The notes: generated by a model from the sequence alone, not told the origin. Positions 1 to 6,243 are shown, counted from the first letter of the stretch. The stretch is DNA of 10,324 nt from Dehalococcoidia bacterium UBA5627 (GCA_002421585.1 DIKD01000009.1:4933-15256), one strand, 5' to 3'. Numbers and translations are program-made.

Positions 1-53
1 TCATCGGCAATCCTGGCCCCGCATTGTCCCAGCCCTATAACTATTAATTTCAT
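1..53 (-). CDS. Tubulin/FtsZ-like GTPase family protein, N-terminal fragment (partial)
   Basis: Only the first 17 codons lie in the window, reading MKLIVIGLGQCGARIAD before running off the left edge. A hydrophobic beta strand followed by G-x-G-Q-C-G is the start of the nucleotide-binding fold of tubulin/FtsZ-superfamily proteins, and Chloroflexota carry an FtsZ-like paralogue beginning this way. The start is supported by a G-rich SD (AAAGGGGGC) a few bases upstream and by a promoter at 115-142. Other Rossmann-like proteins also begin with a GxGxxG strand, so the family call is tentative; the gene start itself is well supported. Nothing can be said about catalytic residues further in. Confidence 0.55.
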   Translation of the reverse strand, partial: MKLIVIGLGQCGARIAD

Positions 54-114
54 TTTTTGCCCCCTTTAAACCAAAGCACGGTAATCCGATGCAATAATCC
101 CGAGATATAATCAT

Positions 115-142
115 ATTATAGGATATTAAGCCGTTATTGCAA
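115..142 (-). promoter_or_regulatory. Sigma70-type promoter of the tubulin/FtsZ-like gene
   Basis: On the minus strand TTGCAA (142-137), a 16-base spacer and a perfect TATAAT (120-115) lie in the 117-bp gap between nth and the tubulin/FtsZ-like start. The -10 is about 60 bases upstream of the ATG. This suggests the gene is transcribed independently of nth rather than only by read-through. Confidence 0.7.
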
Positions 143-170
143 TAGTATTCACCCCTAAAATGGATATATT

Positions 171-809
171 TTATTTCTGATTTAAGGCAGAAGGGCAGAT
201 ATCATACAAATTACATATATTACATTTCGGCTTTCTGGCAATGCAGACAGCACGCCCGTGTTCGATTAACAGATACGGGAAAGACCCCCATAGATGACGT
301 GGTACTATTTCCATCAAGTCTTTCTCGATTTTTACCGGGTCATTATTCCGTGTCAAATCAAGCTTTTGTGAAAGACGTTTTACATGAGTATCAACGGCAA
401 TTCCGTCAGTTATTCCAAAAGCGTTATAAAGAACTATATTAGCTGTTTTGCGGGCAACCCCCGGTAAAGAGATTAGTTCTTCCATTTTGGAAGGAACACT
501 ACTACCGTATTCCTTGTGAATTACTTTAGCTGAGGCAATTATGTTTTTGGCTTTATTATGATAAAAACCAGCGGATTTTATGTCCTGCTCAAACTGATTA
601 ATATCAGCTGAGGCATATTCTTCTACAGAAGTATATTTCTTAAAAAGCCGGGAAGTTATTCTGTTAACAATAACATCGGTACACTGTGCCGAAAGTATGG
701 TAGCAACCAGAAGTTCCATCGGGTTGGAAAACTGTAAAGCAATTTTTGCTTTGGGATATTTTATACTTAGACGACGTATTATCTCATCAATGTTTTCGGA
801 GTGTGCCAT
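171..809 (-). CDS. nth: Endonuclease III (DNA glycosylase/AP lyase)
   Basis: Bifunctional DNA glycosylase/AP lyase that removes oxidised pyrimidines in cytosolic base-excision repair. The 212 residues match the usual length of about 210. Visible family marks are LSAQ-TD near residues 39-45 (LSAQCTD), the helix-hairpin-helix LPGVARKTA at 115-123 with catalytic Lys121, catalytic Asp140 in VDTHVKRLS, and a C-terminal [4Fe-4S] loop with Cys189, Cys196, Cys199 and Cys205 spaced C-X6-C-X2-C-X5-C. All catalytic and cluster residues are present, so the enzyme should be functional. The ATG at 809 is preceded only by a weak SD-like GAAAGAG. It is oriented like its DUF5679 and tubulin-like neighbours, but both gaps are over 100 bp and the latter has its own promoter, so an operon is doubtful. 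Confidence 0.96.
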   Translation of the reverse strand: MAHSENIDEIIRRLSIKYPKAKIALQFSNPMELLVATILSAQCTDVIVNRITSRLFKKYTSVEEYASADINQFEQDIKSAGFYHNKAKNIIASAKVIHKEYGSSVPSKMEELISLPGVARKTANIVLYNAFGITDGIAVDTHVKRLSQKLDLTRNNDPVKIEKDLMEIVPRHLWGSFPYLLIEHGRAVCIARKPKCNICNLYDICPSALNQK

Positions 810-942
810 TTAAGTTATTATTCTCTTTCAACAAACAAAACCCCACTATACCCTACTCAACTGCTCTCTAATCGAATGATTATTGAGAAATTTTTCGGGT
901 ATACTAAGGGCTTTTAAAGTTTGACTATGCTGATGTTAAAGT

Positions 943-1083
943 TTAGGCTTTGCCAATCTTAAACATCTTCGTGCCGCACGTCGGGCAAACACCCTGCGTC
1001 GCCGGCCTGCCATTCTTCATTGTTATGGCTTTCGGATCTTTCATTTCTTTTTTAGCTCGGCATTTAACACAATATCCCTGCAT
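943..1083 (-). CDS. DUF5679 family small zinc-ribbon-like protein
   Basis: A 46-residue protein starting MQGYCVKCRAKKEM and ending in VCPTCGTKMFKIGKA. Two CxxC knuckles (Cys5/Cys8 and Cys33/Cys36) would bind one zinc in a ribbon fold. The sequence resembles the DUF5679 family of small proteins, common in Chloroflexota and Actinobacteria, whose middle part reads roughly AxTxKNGRPATQG. Here ITMKNGRPATQG is visible at 20-31. Function is unknown in the family; RNA, DNA or ribosome binding would be a guess. The start is secure: an AAGGAGG SD lies 7 bases before the ATG and a near-consensus promoter lies at 1114-1142. It has its own transcription unit between sod and nth. Confidence 0.88.
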   Translation of the reverse strand: MQGYCVKCRAKKEMKDPKAITMKNGRPATQGVCPTCGTKMFKIGKA

Positions 1084-1113
1084 ATTAGTGCCTCCTTTAT
1101 TACATTTACGTTT

Positions 1114-1142
1114 AGAATAAACCCTGCACAGGCTATTGTCAA
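1114..1142 (-). promoter_or_regulatory. Near-consensus sigma70 promoter of the DUF5679 gene
   Basis: Minus strand: a perfect TTGACA (1142-1137), a 17-base spacer and TATTCT (1119-1114). The -10 is 30 bases before the ATG and an AAGGAGG SD lies between them. By sequence this is one of the strongest promoters in the window, which suggests an abundant transcript. Confidence 0.8.
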
Positions 1143-1174
1143 TAGGTATTTTAGTTATTTTAAGGCTAATTTTT

Positions 1175-1753
1175 TTATTTTAACCTATTTTCAACCGCTT
1201 CCCATTTTATATTCTTAAAAAATGCCCCTATATAATCAGCCCTTTTAATCCCGTAATCAGTTATAAAGGCGTGTTCAAAAACATCCATGACCAGTATCGG
1301 CATACAACCGGCAAAATGCCCTGTCTCATGCTCATTTATCCACTGGTTGAAAAGCATCCCATTATCGTTGTCCTTATATAGAATGACCCACCCGATACCC
1401 CTCATTGCACCGGTAGCCTTAAAATCCTTTTCCCATTGTGAATAACTGCCATAACCGGTTTCAATTGCCTGTACTACCTTTTTGTAGTCATTGTAATTAT
1501 CTTTCCCGCCCAGGTTTCCAAAATAATACTCATGCAGGCGCATACCGTTGAATTCAAACCCTATTCGCCTCTTCAATTCGGCATATTCCGGTGTGCCCAC
1601 CTTATCCTCTTTTAGCATGGTATCCAGTATCTGCATAAATTTATTAGTATTATTAACATACCCCTGGTAGAGCGTAAAGTGGTTTTTCAGTAATGTTTCG
1701 CTGAACCCATCCATTTCAAACAATGCGCTATAATCATTAGCCGTATAAGACAT
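1175..1753 (-). CDS. sod: Superoxide dismutase, Fe/Mn family (divergent subfamily)
   Basis: Cytosolic enzyme converting superoxide to oxygen and hydrogen peroxide. The 192 residues fit the Fe/Mn SOD length. Likely metal ligands are His25 (NHFTLYQGYV), His74 (GMRLHEYYFGNLGG), and Asp157 and His161 in the signature DVFEHAF. The end (RADYIGAFFKNIKWEAV) is the usual SOD C-terminus. It departs from classical SODs: the HHxxYV stretch is replaced by LYQGYV, with one residue less between the first ligand and YV, and the segment where Mn-SODs carry the Gln of the NQD motif reads NEHETGH, so a His may fill that place. The start is the ATG at 1753, 3-4 bases after AAGGAGGG. A TTG 18 bases upstream is in frame but lies before this SD. 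Metal preference cannot be read from the sequence. Confidence 0.93.
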   Translation of the reverse strand: MSYTANDYSALFEMDGFSETLLKNHFTLYQGYVNNTNKFMQILDTMLKEDKVGTPEYAELKRRIGFEFNGMRLHEYYFGNLGGKDNYNDYKKVVQAIETGYGSYSQWEKDFKATGAMRGIGWVILYKDNDNGMLFNQWINEHETGHFAGCMPILVMDVFEHAFITDYGIKRADYIGAFFKNIKWEAVENRLK

Positions 1754-1787
1754 GGAACCCTCCTTAAACAATTATGTATTTATACTC

Positions 1788-1793
1788 ATTATA
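1788..1793 (-). promoter_or_regulatory. Probable -10 box of the sod promoter
   Basis: A perfect TATAAT on the minus strand, 35 bases upstream of the sod ATG, in the divergent sod/flavoprotein intergenic region. No good -35 hexamer is found at 16-18 bases, which may mean a weak or activator-dependent promoter. Confidence 0.45.
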
Positions 1794-1835
1794 ATACATT
1801 TCTTATTTAATTTTATAAATGAAGGAGTTATTCAT

Positions 1836-1865
1836 ACGGTTTTACCGTCTAATTTCTGTTATAAT
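1836..1865 (+). promoter_or_regulatory. Flavoprotein promoter: -10 box with a palindrome in the -35 region
   Basis: TATAAT at 1860-1865 lies 35 bases before the ATG at 1901. The -35 position is occupied by the perfect palindrome ACGGT-TTT-ACCGT (1836-1848) instead of a recognisable TTGACA. A dyad at this place is the usual site of an operator or activator. The regulator is unknown. Confidence 0.45.
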
Positions 1866-1900
1866 ATTAAGAGTCGAAAGCTGAACCGGGAGGTTTTTAT

Positions 1901-2815
1901 ATGTACGATACAATTATTATCGGCGCCGGGCCAGCCGGCATTGCCGCCAGTATCTATGCCGCCAGAAAGAAAATGAATGTCCTTCTAATCAGTTCCGACA
2001 TCGGAGGGCAAATAAATACTACCTGGAGTATTGAAAACTACATCGGATACCACTTTATCGAAGGACCTGAACTGATCGAGAAATTCAACACTCAGCTTGC
2101 CGTCTATCCCATCGAGCAAAAAATAGGTGTTAAAGTTAATGGCATAAAAAAGATTAAAAGGGGTTTTTCAATTAACACGGATGAAGAACAAACCTATCAG
2201 GCAAAAACCCTTGTTTATGCCACCGGAAAGAAACCTCGTAAATTAAATGTTAGCGGGGAGTCTGAATATACCGGTAAAGGGGTTACCTACTGTGCTACCT
2301 GCGACGGTCCTCTCTTTTCAGGAAAAAAAGTAGCTGTAATCGGAGGGGGCAACTCAGCCCTTGAAGCGGTTTTGGATTTATCCAAATATGCCACACACAT
2401 CGATTTAGTATCGCTGACACAACTGACAGCAGACAGAGTGCTTATCGATAAGCTTTCCGATATAAAAGATTTGACGATTCATCTCGAACACAATGTTAAA
2501 AGTATCGAAGGCGAACAATTTGTAAATGGATTGGTTATTGAAGGCCTCAAGACGCAAAAGACGCAAAAACTGGATGTCGATGGTATTTTCATAGAAATCG
2601 GGCTTGTTCCAAATTCGGAGTTGTTAAAAGACATCGTTGAATTAAACGAGTATGGGGAAATCCCGATTAATTGCACAGGAGAAACGGGAATAAAAGGGCT
2701 ATATGCTGCCGGGGATGTTACCGATATCCCCGAAAAACAGATTGCAGTTGCCGTCGGTGAAGGAGTAAAAGCCGTACTGCGGGCGCACCGTTATCTACAA
2801 AGATTGAAAGGTTAA
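1901..2815 (+). CDS. Thioredoxin reductase/AhpF-like FAD-dependent disulfide reductase
   Basis: Flavoenzyme of the low-molecular-weight thioredoxin reductase family, 304 residues. FAD is bound by GAGPAG (8-13) and by AAGDVTD (269-275). The redox disulfide is CATC (131-134), and GGGNSA (148-153) is the pyridine-nucleotide site. Typical NADPH-dependent TrxB proteins have GGGDSAxEE and a downstream basic HRRxxxR patch. Here the Asp is Asn and the basic patch is absent (LTQLTADRVLIDKL), which resembles the C-terminal reductase half of AhpF and suggests NADH or an atypical partner. The N-terminal thioredoxin-like domain of true AhpF is absent and no ahpC is nearby, so the substrate (thioredoxin, a glutaredoxin-like protein or a peroxiredoxin) is open. 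The start has GGGAGG 8 bases upstream. It is divergent from sod, consistent with shared redox stress control. Confidence 0.88.
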   Translation: MYDTIIIGAGPAGIAASIYAARKKMNVLLISSDIGGQINTTWSIENYIGYHFIEGPELIEKFNTQLAVYPIEQKIGVKVNGIKKIKRGFSINTDEEQTYQAKTLVYATGKKPRKLNVSGESEYTGKGVTYCATCDGPLFSGKKVAVIGGGNSALEAVLDLSKYATHIDLVSLTQLTADRVLIDKLSDIKDLTIHLEHNVKSIEGEQFVNGLVIEGLKTQKTQKLDVDGIFIEIGLVPNSELLKDIVELNEYGEIPINCTGETGIKGLYAAGDVTDIPEKQIAVAVGEGVKAVLRAHRYLQRLKG

Positions 2816-5262
2816 TATTTATAAAGTTTATAATTTTTTAATCTCAAAGAATTGGTAACAACCGTCAGCGAACTTATTGCCATAGCAAACGCCGCCAGTA
2901 TCGGATTTAAAAAGCCATATTCCCCGAGCGCAAATTGCAGACCCAAAGGCACTGTGCCATTACCGAAGAACAGATATAATAATCCGGCAGCTACGGGTAT
3001 AAGCAGCACATTATAAGCGAAAGCCCAAAATAGATTCTGCCTGATAGTCCTCATCGTACGCTTGCTTAATTCAATGGCTCCTGCAATACCACGAGGTTCT
3101 CCGCTTATCAACGTTATGTCGCCTGTTTCCATAGCGATGTCCGTACCCGTACCGATAGCGATACCTATATCTGCCTGCGCCAGTGCAGGCGCATCATTGA
3201 TACCGTCTCCTACCATCGCCACAATTTTACCCTGCTGCTGCAATTTACGAACTTCGTCGGCTTTGTGCTCGGGAAGTATTTCATACAAAACATTTTTTAT
3301 TCCGACCTGATGCGCTATGGCTTCGGCTGCACGCCGGTTATCTCCTGTAATCATCGTTATGTCAACGCCCATAATTCTTAATTGTTTCACTGCTTCCGCA
3401 GCTCCCGGCTTAATGGTATCCGATAGAGCAATCAGCCCCACCCCACTACCTTCTACAGCCACAAACATAACAGTCTTCCCCTCCTCCCAGAGTAAACCGG
3501 CTCTTTCTTCTAATGCGTCTAAAGTAATTCCCTTATCTTGCATCAACTTAATATTTCCGATTAGAATTTGTCTGCCATTTATTTTTGCCTCTACTCCATG
3601 CCCGGGGATTGCATCAAATTGCGTTACCGGTAACATTTCAAATCCCTTCTGTTTGGATTCATCTACAATTGCCTGTGCAAGCGGGTGCTCAGAATTATTT
3701 TCCGCAGATGCTGCCAGCTGCAGCATTTCATCTTCTGTCAGGTGGTTCGTGGCGATTATATCTGTCACCTTTGGCTGCCCAAGTGTCAGAGTTCCTGTCT
3801 TATCCAGCAAAACACTGTTTATTTTATGCGCTTTCTCCAAAGTTTCGGCATTCCGGATTAGAATCCCATTTTCTGCGCCCTTCCCTGTCCCCACGATAAT
3901 GGCAGTCGGTGTTGCCAGCCCCAGCGCACATGGGCAGGCGATTATCAACACTGCTACAAAGTTAAGGATAGCATAAGTTAAAGATGGAGCCGGACCGGCA
4001 AAATACCAGATGATAAATGTAATGATTGCAATAGAAATAACTATAGGCACGAAATAGCCGGCAATAATATCAGCCAGCCTCTGAATAGGCGCCTTGGACC
4101 CTTGCGCCTGCTCAACCAGCCTGACGATACGAGAAAGAGTGGTATCGGCTCCCACACGCGTAGCTTCGAAACGAAAGCTGCCGGTGCGATTAATGGATGC
4201 CCCGATTACCTCATCACCGGCCTTTTTATCAACCGGAATACTTTCACCGGTAACAATTGATTCATCTATCGTTGAATACCCCTCGCGTACAACGCCATCG
4301 ACCGGAATGCTTTCGCCCGGACGAACCACAATGATATCGCCGACTACTACATCGTCAACCGGAATCTGATGTTCCTTTTCGTCACGAACCACATGAGCAA
4401 TTTTTGGTTTTAAGTTAATCAATTTCTTTATAGCTTCCGATGTTCTACCCTTAGCCCCGGTTTCTAAAAATCGCCCCAGCAGAATCAACACGATAATCAT
4501 TGCAGAGGTATCAAAATAGAGATTTGCTTCAATTACACCGCTGATGAATGCGGAAGGCACAAGCACTGCCGCCATGCTGTAAAAATAAGCCGCCGAAGTA
4601 CCAACGGCGACCAAAGTATTCATATCCGCCGTTTTATGCTTCAGAGCCGCCCATGCCCCCTTGTAAAATCTTAAACCGGCCCAGAACTGCACCGGCGTCG
4701 CCAGCGCCCATAATAAATAGGCTTTACCGGTAAAAGATGGGAGGAAACCCAGAATCAGAACAGCTATTCCCAACATAGCAGCTATAGCCAAAGTGTTTCT
4801 TAAACTCTTAATTTCACGCTTGGCAGTGTCGCTAACATCTTCAGGAACAGCTGATTCCACTAATGTTTCAAAACCGGCATCTTTTACGGCATTTTTTATA
4901 TCGCCTAACTTAACATCTTCCAGATACGAAACAGTTGCTTGACCGTTTGCCAGATTAACATTTGCAGAAATCACCCCCGGGATATCCAGAATAGCTTTTT
5001 CAACACGCCCTACACATGAAGCACAGGACATACCTTTAACAATAAAGGTCGTTTTCGATGTAACCGGCATAAAACCCAGTTCCGTAATGGCAGTAATAAT
5101 AGTGGAGGCATTTATCTCAGAGGGCGCATATTCAACTATAGCTTTTTCGGAGGCAAAATTGACAGCAGCCTGATATATTCCGGGCAGTTTTGATAAAGAT
5201 TTTTCTATGTTGGCGGCGCAATTGGCACATGTCATTCCTGTTATTTTTATACTGGATTTCAT
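2812..5262 (-). CDS. copA: Cu(I)-exporting P1B-type ATPase
   Basis: Inner-membrane ATPase exporting Cu(I), 816 residues. There are two N-terminal heavy-metal domains, GMTCANC (Cys12/Cys15) and GMSCASC (Cys80/Cys83), followed by membrane helices. The actuator motif TGES is at 338-341, the transmembrane metal site CPC at 443-445, the phosphorylation site DKTGT with Asp487, the nucleotide-domain HP at 526-527, MITGDN at 637-642, and the hinge GDGINDAP at 686-693. The copper-specific partners of CPC are also visible: Tyr-Asn (750-751) and MAISS (794-798), which mark the P1B-1 Cu(I) class rather than Zn/Cd pumps. The ATG follows AGGAGG with 10 bases spacing. An in-frame TTG lies 6 bases upstream, and longer starts are unlikely because they precede the SD. 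It is probably last in an operon behind two SHOCT membrane proteins. Its stop overlaps the converging flavoprotein stop. Confidence 0.97.
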   Translation of the reverse strand: MKSSIKITGMTCANCAANIEKSLSKLPGIYQAAVNFASEKAIVEYAPSEINASTIITAITELGFMPVTSKTTFIVKGMSCASCVGRVEKAILDIPGVISANVNLANGQATVSYLEDVKLGDIKNAVKDAGFETLVESAVPEDVSDTAKREIKSLRNTLAIAAMLGIAVLILGFLPSFTGKAYLLWALATPVQFWAGLRFYKGAWAALKHKTADMNTLVAVGTSAAYFYSMAAVLVPSAFISGVIEANLYFDTSAMIIVLILLGRFLETGAKGRTSEAIKKLINLKPKIAHVVRDEKEHQIPVDDVVVGDIIVVRPGESIPVDGVVREGYSTIDESIVTGESIPVDKKAGDEVIGASINRTGSFRFEATRVGADTTLSRIVRLVEQAQGSKAPIQRLADIIAGYFVPIVISIAIITFIIWYFAGPAPSLTYAILNFVAVLIIACPCALGLATPTAIIVGTGKGAENGILIRNAETLEKAHKINSVLLDKTGTLTLGQPKVTDIIATNHLTEDEMLQLAASAENNSEHPLAQAIVDESKQKGFEMLPVTQFDAIPGHGVEAKINGRQILIGNIKLMQDKGITLDALEERAGLLWEEGKTVMFVAVEGSGVGLIALSDTIKPGAAEAVKQLRIMGVDITMITGDNRRAAEAIAHQVGIKNVLYEILPEHKADEVRKLQQQGKIVAMVGDGINDAPALAQADIGIAIGTGTDIAMETGDITLISGEPRGIAGAIELSKRTMRTIRQNLFWAFAYNVLLIPVAAGLLYLFFGNGTVPLGLQFALGEYGFLNPILAAFAMAISSLTVVTNSLRLKNYKLYKY

Positions 5263-5281
5263 AGTCAAACCGCCTCCTCTA

Positions 5282-5319
5282 TGATATCCCCAACAAAACA
5301 ACGTTTTTCGGGGATATCA
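5282..5319 (-). promoter_or_regulatory. Leader hairpin directly 5' of the copA SD
   Basis: The perfect 10-bp inverted repeat TGATATCCCC / GGGGATATCA (5282-5291 and 5310-5319) flanks an 18-base loop that contains a second, weaker AAAAC/GTTTT stem (5295-5299 and 5303-5307). In the copA mRNA the stem would end 3 bases before AGGAGG (5278-5273). It lacks a following T-run, so it is not a typical terminator. It could be a translational control element, an mRNA processing/stability element between the SHOCT genes and copA, or a DNA operator. Confidence 0.55.
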
Positions 5320-5376
5320 AGAATGTTATTAATCCTTGAATTTTATTTTTCTGCCGAAGTCAATGACAGCCGGATG

Positions 5377-5607
5377 TTATTTTTCCAAATCTTTCTTGAT
5401 TTGTTCGAATTCGGATTTCGTTATCTCGCCCCTGGCATATCTCTCTTTGGCTATATCAAGCGCGTTACTAGCGGTGGTTATATGGCTGTCCCCCTTTGAG
5501 AACCTAACAATGAACCAGATAATAAATGCTAAAATACCGCCCCCGAAAATTATCATCACTATCCAACCAGAAAACCACGCCCAACTCATTCCACCATCCC
5601 ACATCAT
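5377..5607 (-). CDS. Small membrane protein with C-terminal SHOCT domain (copy 1, next to copA)
   Basis: A 76-residue protein starting MMWDGGMSWAW. One strongly hydrophobic helix at about residues 8-34 would anchor it in the membrane. A polar linker and the SHOCT motif follow (ALDIAKERYARGEITKSEF, about 49-67, then EQIKKDLEK). SHOCT domains are short C-terminal helical modules thought to mediate oligomerisation; such one-pass proteins often sit beside copper ATPases in Gram-positive-type bacteria. The Met/Trp-rich N-terminus could contact Cu(I), which is inference. The start is supported by GGGGAGG 6 bases before the ATG at 5607. An upstream in-frame TTG precedes that SD and is rejected. It is paralogous to copy 2, and a 14-bp-armed inverted repeat lies just upstream of its SD. 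Confidence 0.85.
   Translation of the reverse strand: MMWDGGMSWAWFSGWIVMIIFGGGILAFIIWFIVRFSKGDSHITTASNALDIAKERYARGEITKSEFEQIKKDLEK
5402..5457. repeat. 56-bp perfect direct repeat, copy A (SHOCT coding segment)
   Basis: Identical over 56 bases to 5784-5839. It encodes the SHOCT core of copy 1 (about DIAKERYARGEITKSEFEQ). The sequence outside the repeat has diverged strongly between the two genes, so the identity points to recent gene conversion or a partial recent duplication. Confidence 0.95.
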
Positions 5608-5628
5608 AAAGCACCTCCCCAATATTAC

Positions 5629-5662
5629 TTATTCACATCATAATCCTCTATGACGTGAATAA
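5629..5662 (-). promoter_or_regulatory. Inverted repeat/hairpin upstream of SHOCT copy 1
   Basis: The 14-base arms TTATTCACATCATA (5629-5642) and TATGACGTGAATAA (5649-5662) have one mismatch and a 6-base centre. In the mRNA the hairpin would end 8 bases before the GGGGAGG SD of SHOCT copy 1. As DNA it could be an operator dyad. No T-run follows, so it is not a classical terminator. Confidence 0.55.
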
Positions 5663-5758
5663 CAATAGTCAATAAATTAATATAACCTAAAGAACAGCAA
5701 TAAAATATAATAAGCAGGAAAACAGCGTATAAATCACTGTATCCAATCCTGATTACAG

Positions 5759-5983
5759 CTATTTCCCCAAATCCTTCTTCAACTGTTCGAATTCGGATTT
5801 CGTTATCTCGCCCCTGGCATATCTCTCTTTGGCTATATCCAGCGCGCTGGTACTACTGGCCGATTTACCCGTTTTGGCCAGCTTTGTTACGCCCCAGACT
5901 ATAAGAATAATGATACCAACCCAGAAGACTGTTATCATAACCCAGTTTAATATCCACGTCAGAACCATACCACCATCCCACAT
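5759..5983 (-). CDS. Small membrane protein with C-terminal SHOCT domain (copy 2, promoter-proximal)
   Basis: A 74-residue paralogue of the copA-adjacent SHOCT protein. It starts MWDGGMVLTW, has one transmembrane helix at about residues 8-34, a Ser/Thr-rich linker, and a SHOCT domain at about 47-74 (ALDIAKERYARGEITKSEF, then EQLKKDLGK). The N-terminal MWDGGM and the SHOCT core are shared with copy 1, while the membrane helix has diverged in sequence but not in character. It has AAGGAGG 9 bases before the ATG. An ATG 8 bases upstream is out of frame. With the promoter at 6016-6044 it is first in a likely SHOCT-SHOCT-copA transcript; the 151-bp gap to copy 1 leaves room for internal control. 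Confidence 0.85.
   Translation of the reverse strand: MWDGGMVLTWILNWVMITVFWVGIIILIVWGVTKLAKTGKSASSTSALDIAKERYARGEITKSEFEQLKKDLGK
5784..5839. repeat. 56-bp perfect direct repeat, copy B (SHOCT coding segment)
   Basis: Second copy of the repeat at 5402-5457, in the SHOCT-coding part of the promoter-proximal paralogue. It lies 382 bp from the first copy, so recombination between them would fuse the two genes and delete one membrane segment. Confidence 0.95.
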
Positions 5984-6015
5984 AGCCCCATTCCTCCTTG
6001 TAAGAAGTTATACAT

Positions 6016-6044
6016 ATAATAATTCGCATAAGTATATTTGGCAA
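6016..6044 (-). promoter_or_regulatory. Promoter of the SHOCT-SHOCT-copA operon
   Basis: Minus strand: TTGCCA (6044-6039), a 17-base spacer and TATTAT (6021-6016), ending 32 bases before the ATG of SHOCT copy 2. It matches the sigma70 consensus at 5 of 6 positions in each box. No CsoR- or CueR-type dyad is evident between the boxes. Confidence 0.7.
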
Positions 6045-6214
6045 TAGTTGGCTTCCGGGTAATACTGCCATTCCGATTTCAAGGGGAACAAATGAGGAAT
6101 CAAAGGAGTATATTTATCTTATAACCCCGTCCAATGTTCCGGCGTCCCGAGTTGAACAAAACCAACCGATAAATGACCCGCCATCACTTTTTTCTTCTGT
6201 ATCAACCCGGCATA

Positions 6215-6243
6215 TTGTTCAAGCGCTTCGTATGGTGTAAAAT
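6215..6243 (+). promoter_or_regulatory. Promoter of the Smr-domain gene
   Basis: TTGTTC (6215-6220), a 17-base spacer and TAAAAT (6238-6243). Transcription would start near 6250, just before GGGAG at 6251-6255 and the TTG at 6263. Its place argues against any start codon further upstream for the Smr gene. Confidence 0.6.

Noticed and set aside
1752..1976. Plus-strand open frame overlapping the sod start and the flavoprotein start.
   Set aside because: No SD or family resemblance; it spans the divergent promoter region and is out of frame with the flavoprotein.
3062..4733. Several plus-strand open frames opposite copA, up to 219 codons.
   Set aside because: Antisense shadows of a strongly conserved ATPase gene, with no recognisable motif.
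5282..5319. Hairpin read as a rho-independent terminator or as a CsoR/CueR operator.
   Set aside because: No T-run follows on either strand, and the 18-base separation of the arms does not fit the compact dyads of those regulators.
5629..5662. The two arms resemble a pair of DnaA boxes (TTATTCACA matches TTATNCACA).
   Set aside because: Only one exact and one imperfect box, no further boxes or dnaA/dnaN, and the site lies in an operon leader, so an origin is not supported.
5281..6047. Plus-strand open frames opposite the SHOCT genes.
   Set aside because: They mirror the coding bias of the minus-strand genes, which have SDs, paralogy and recognisable domains.
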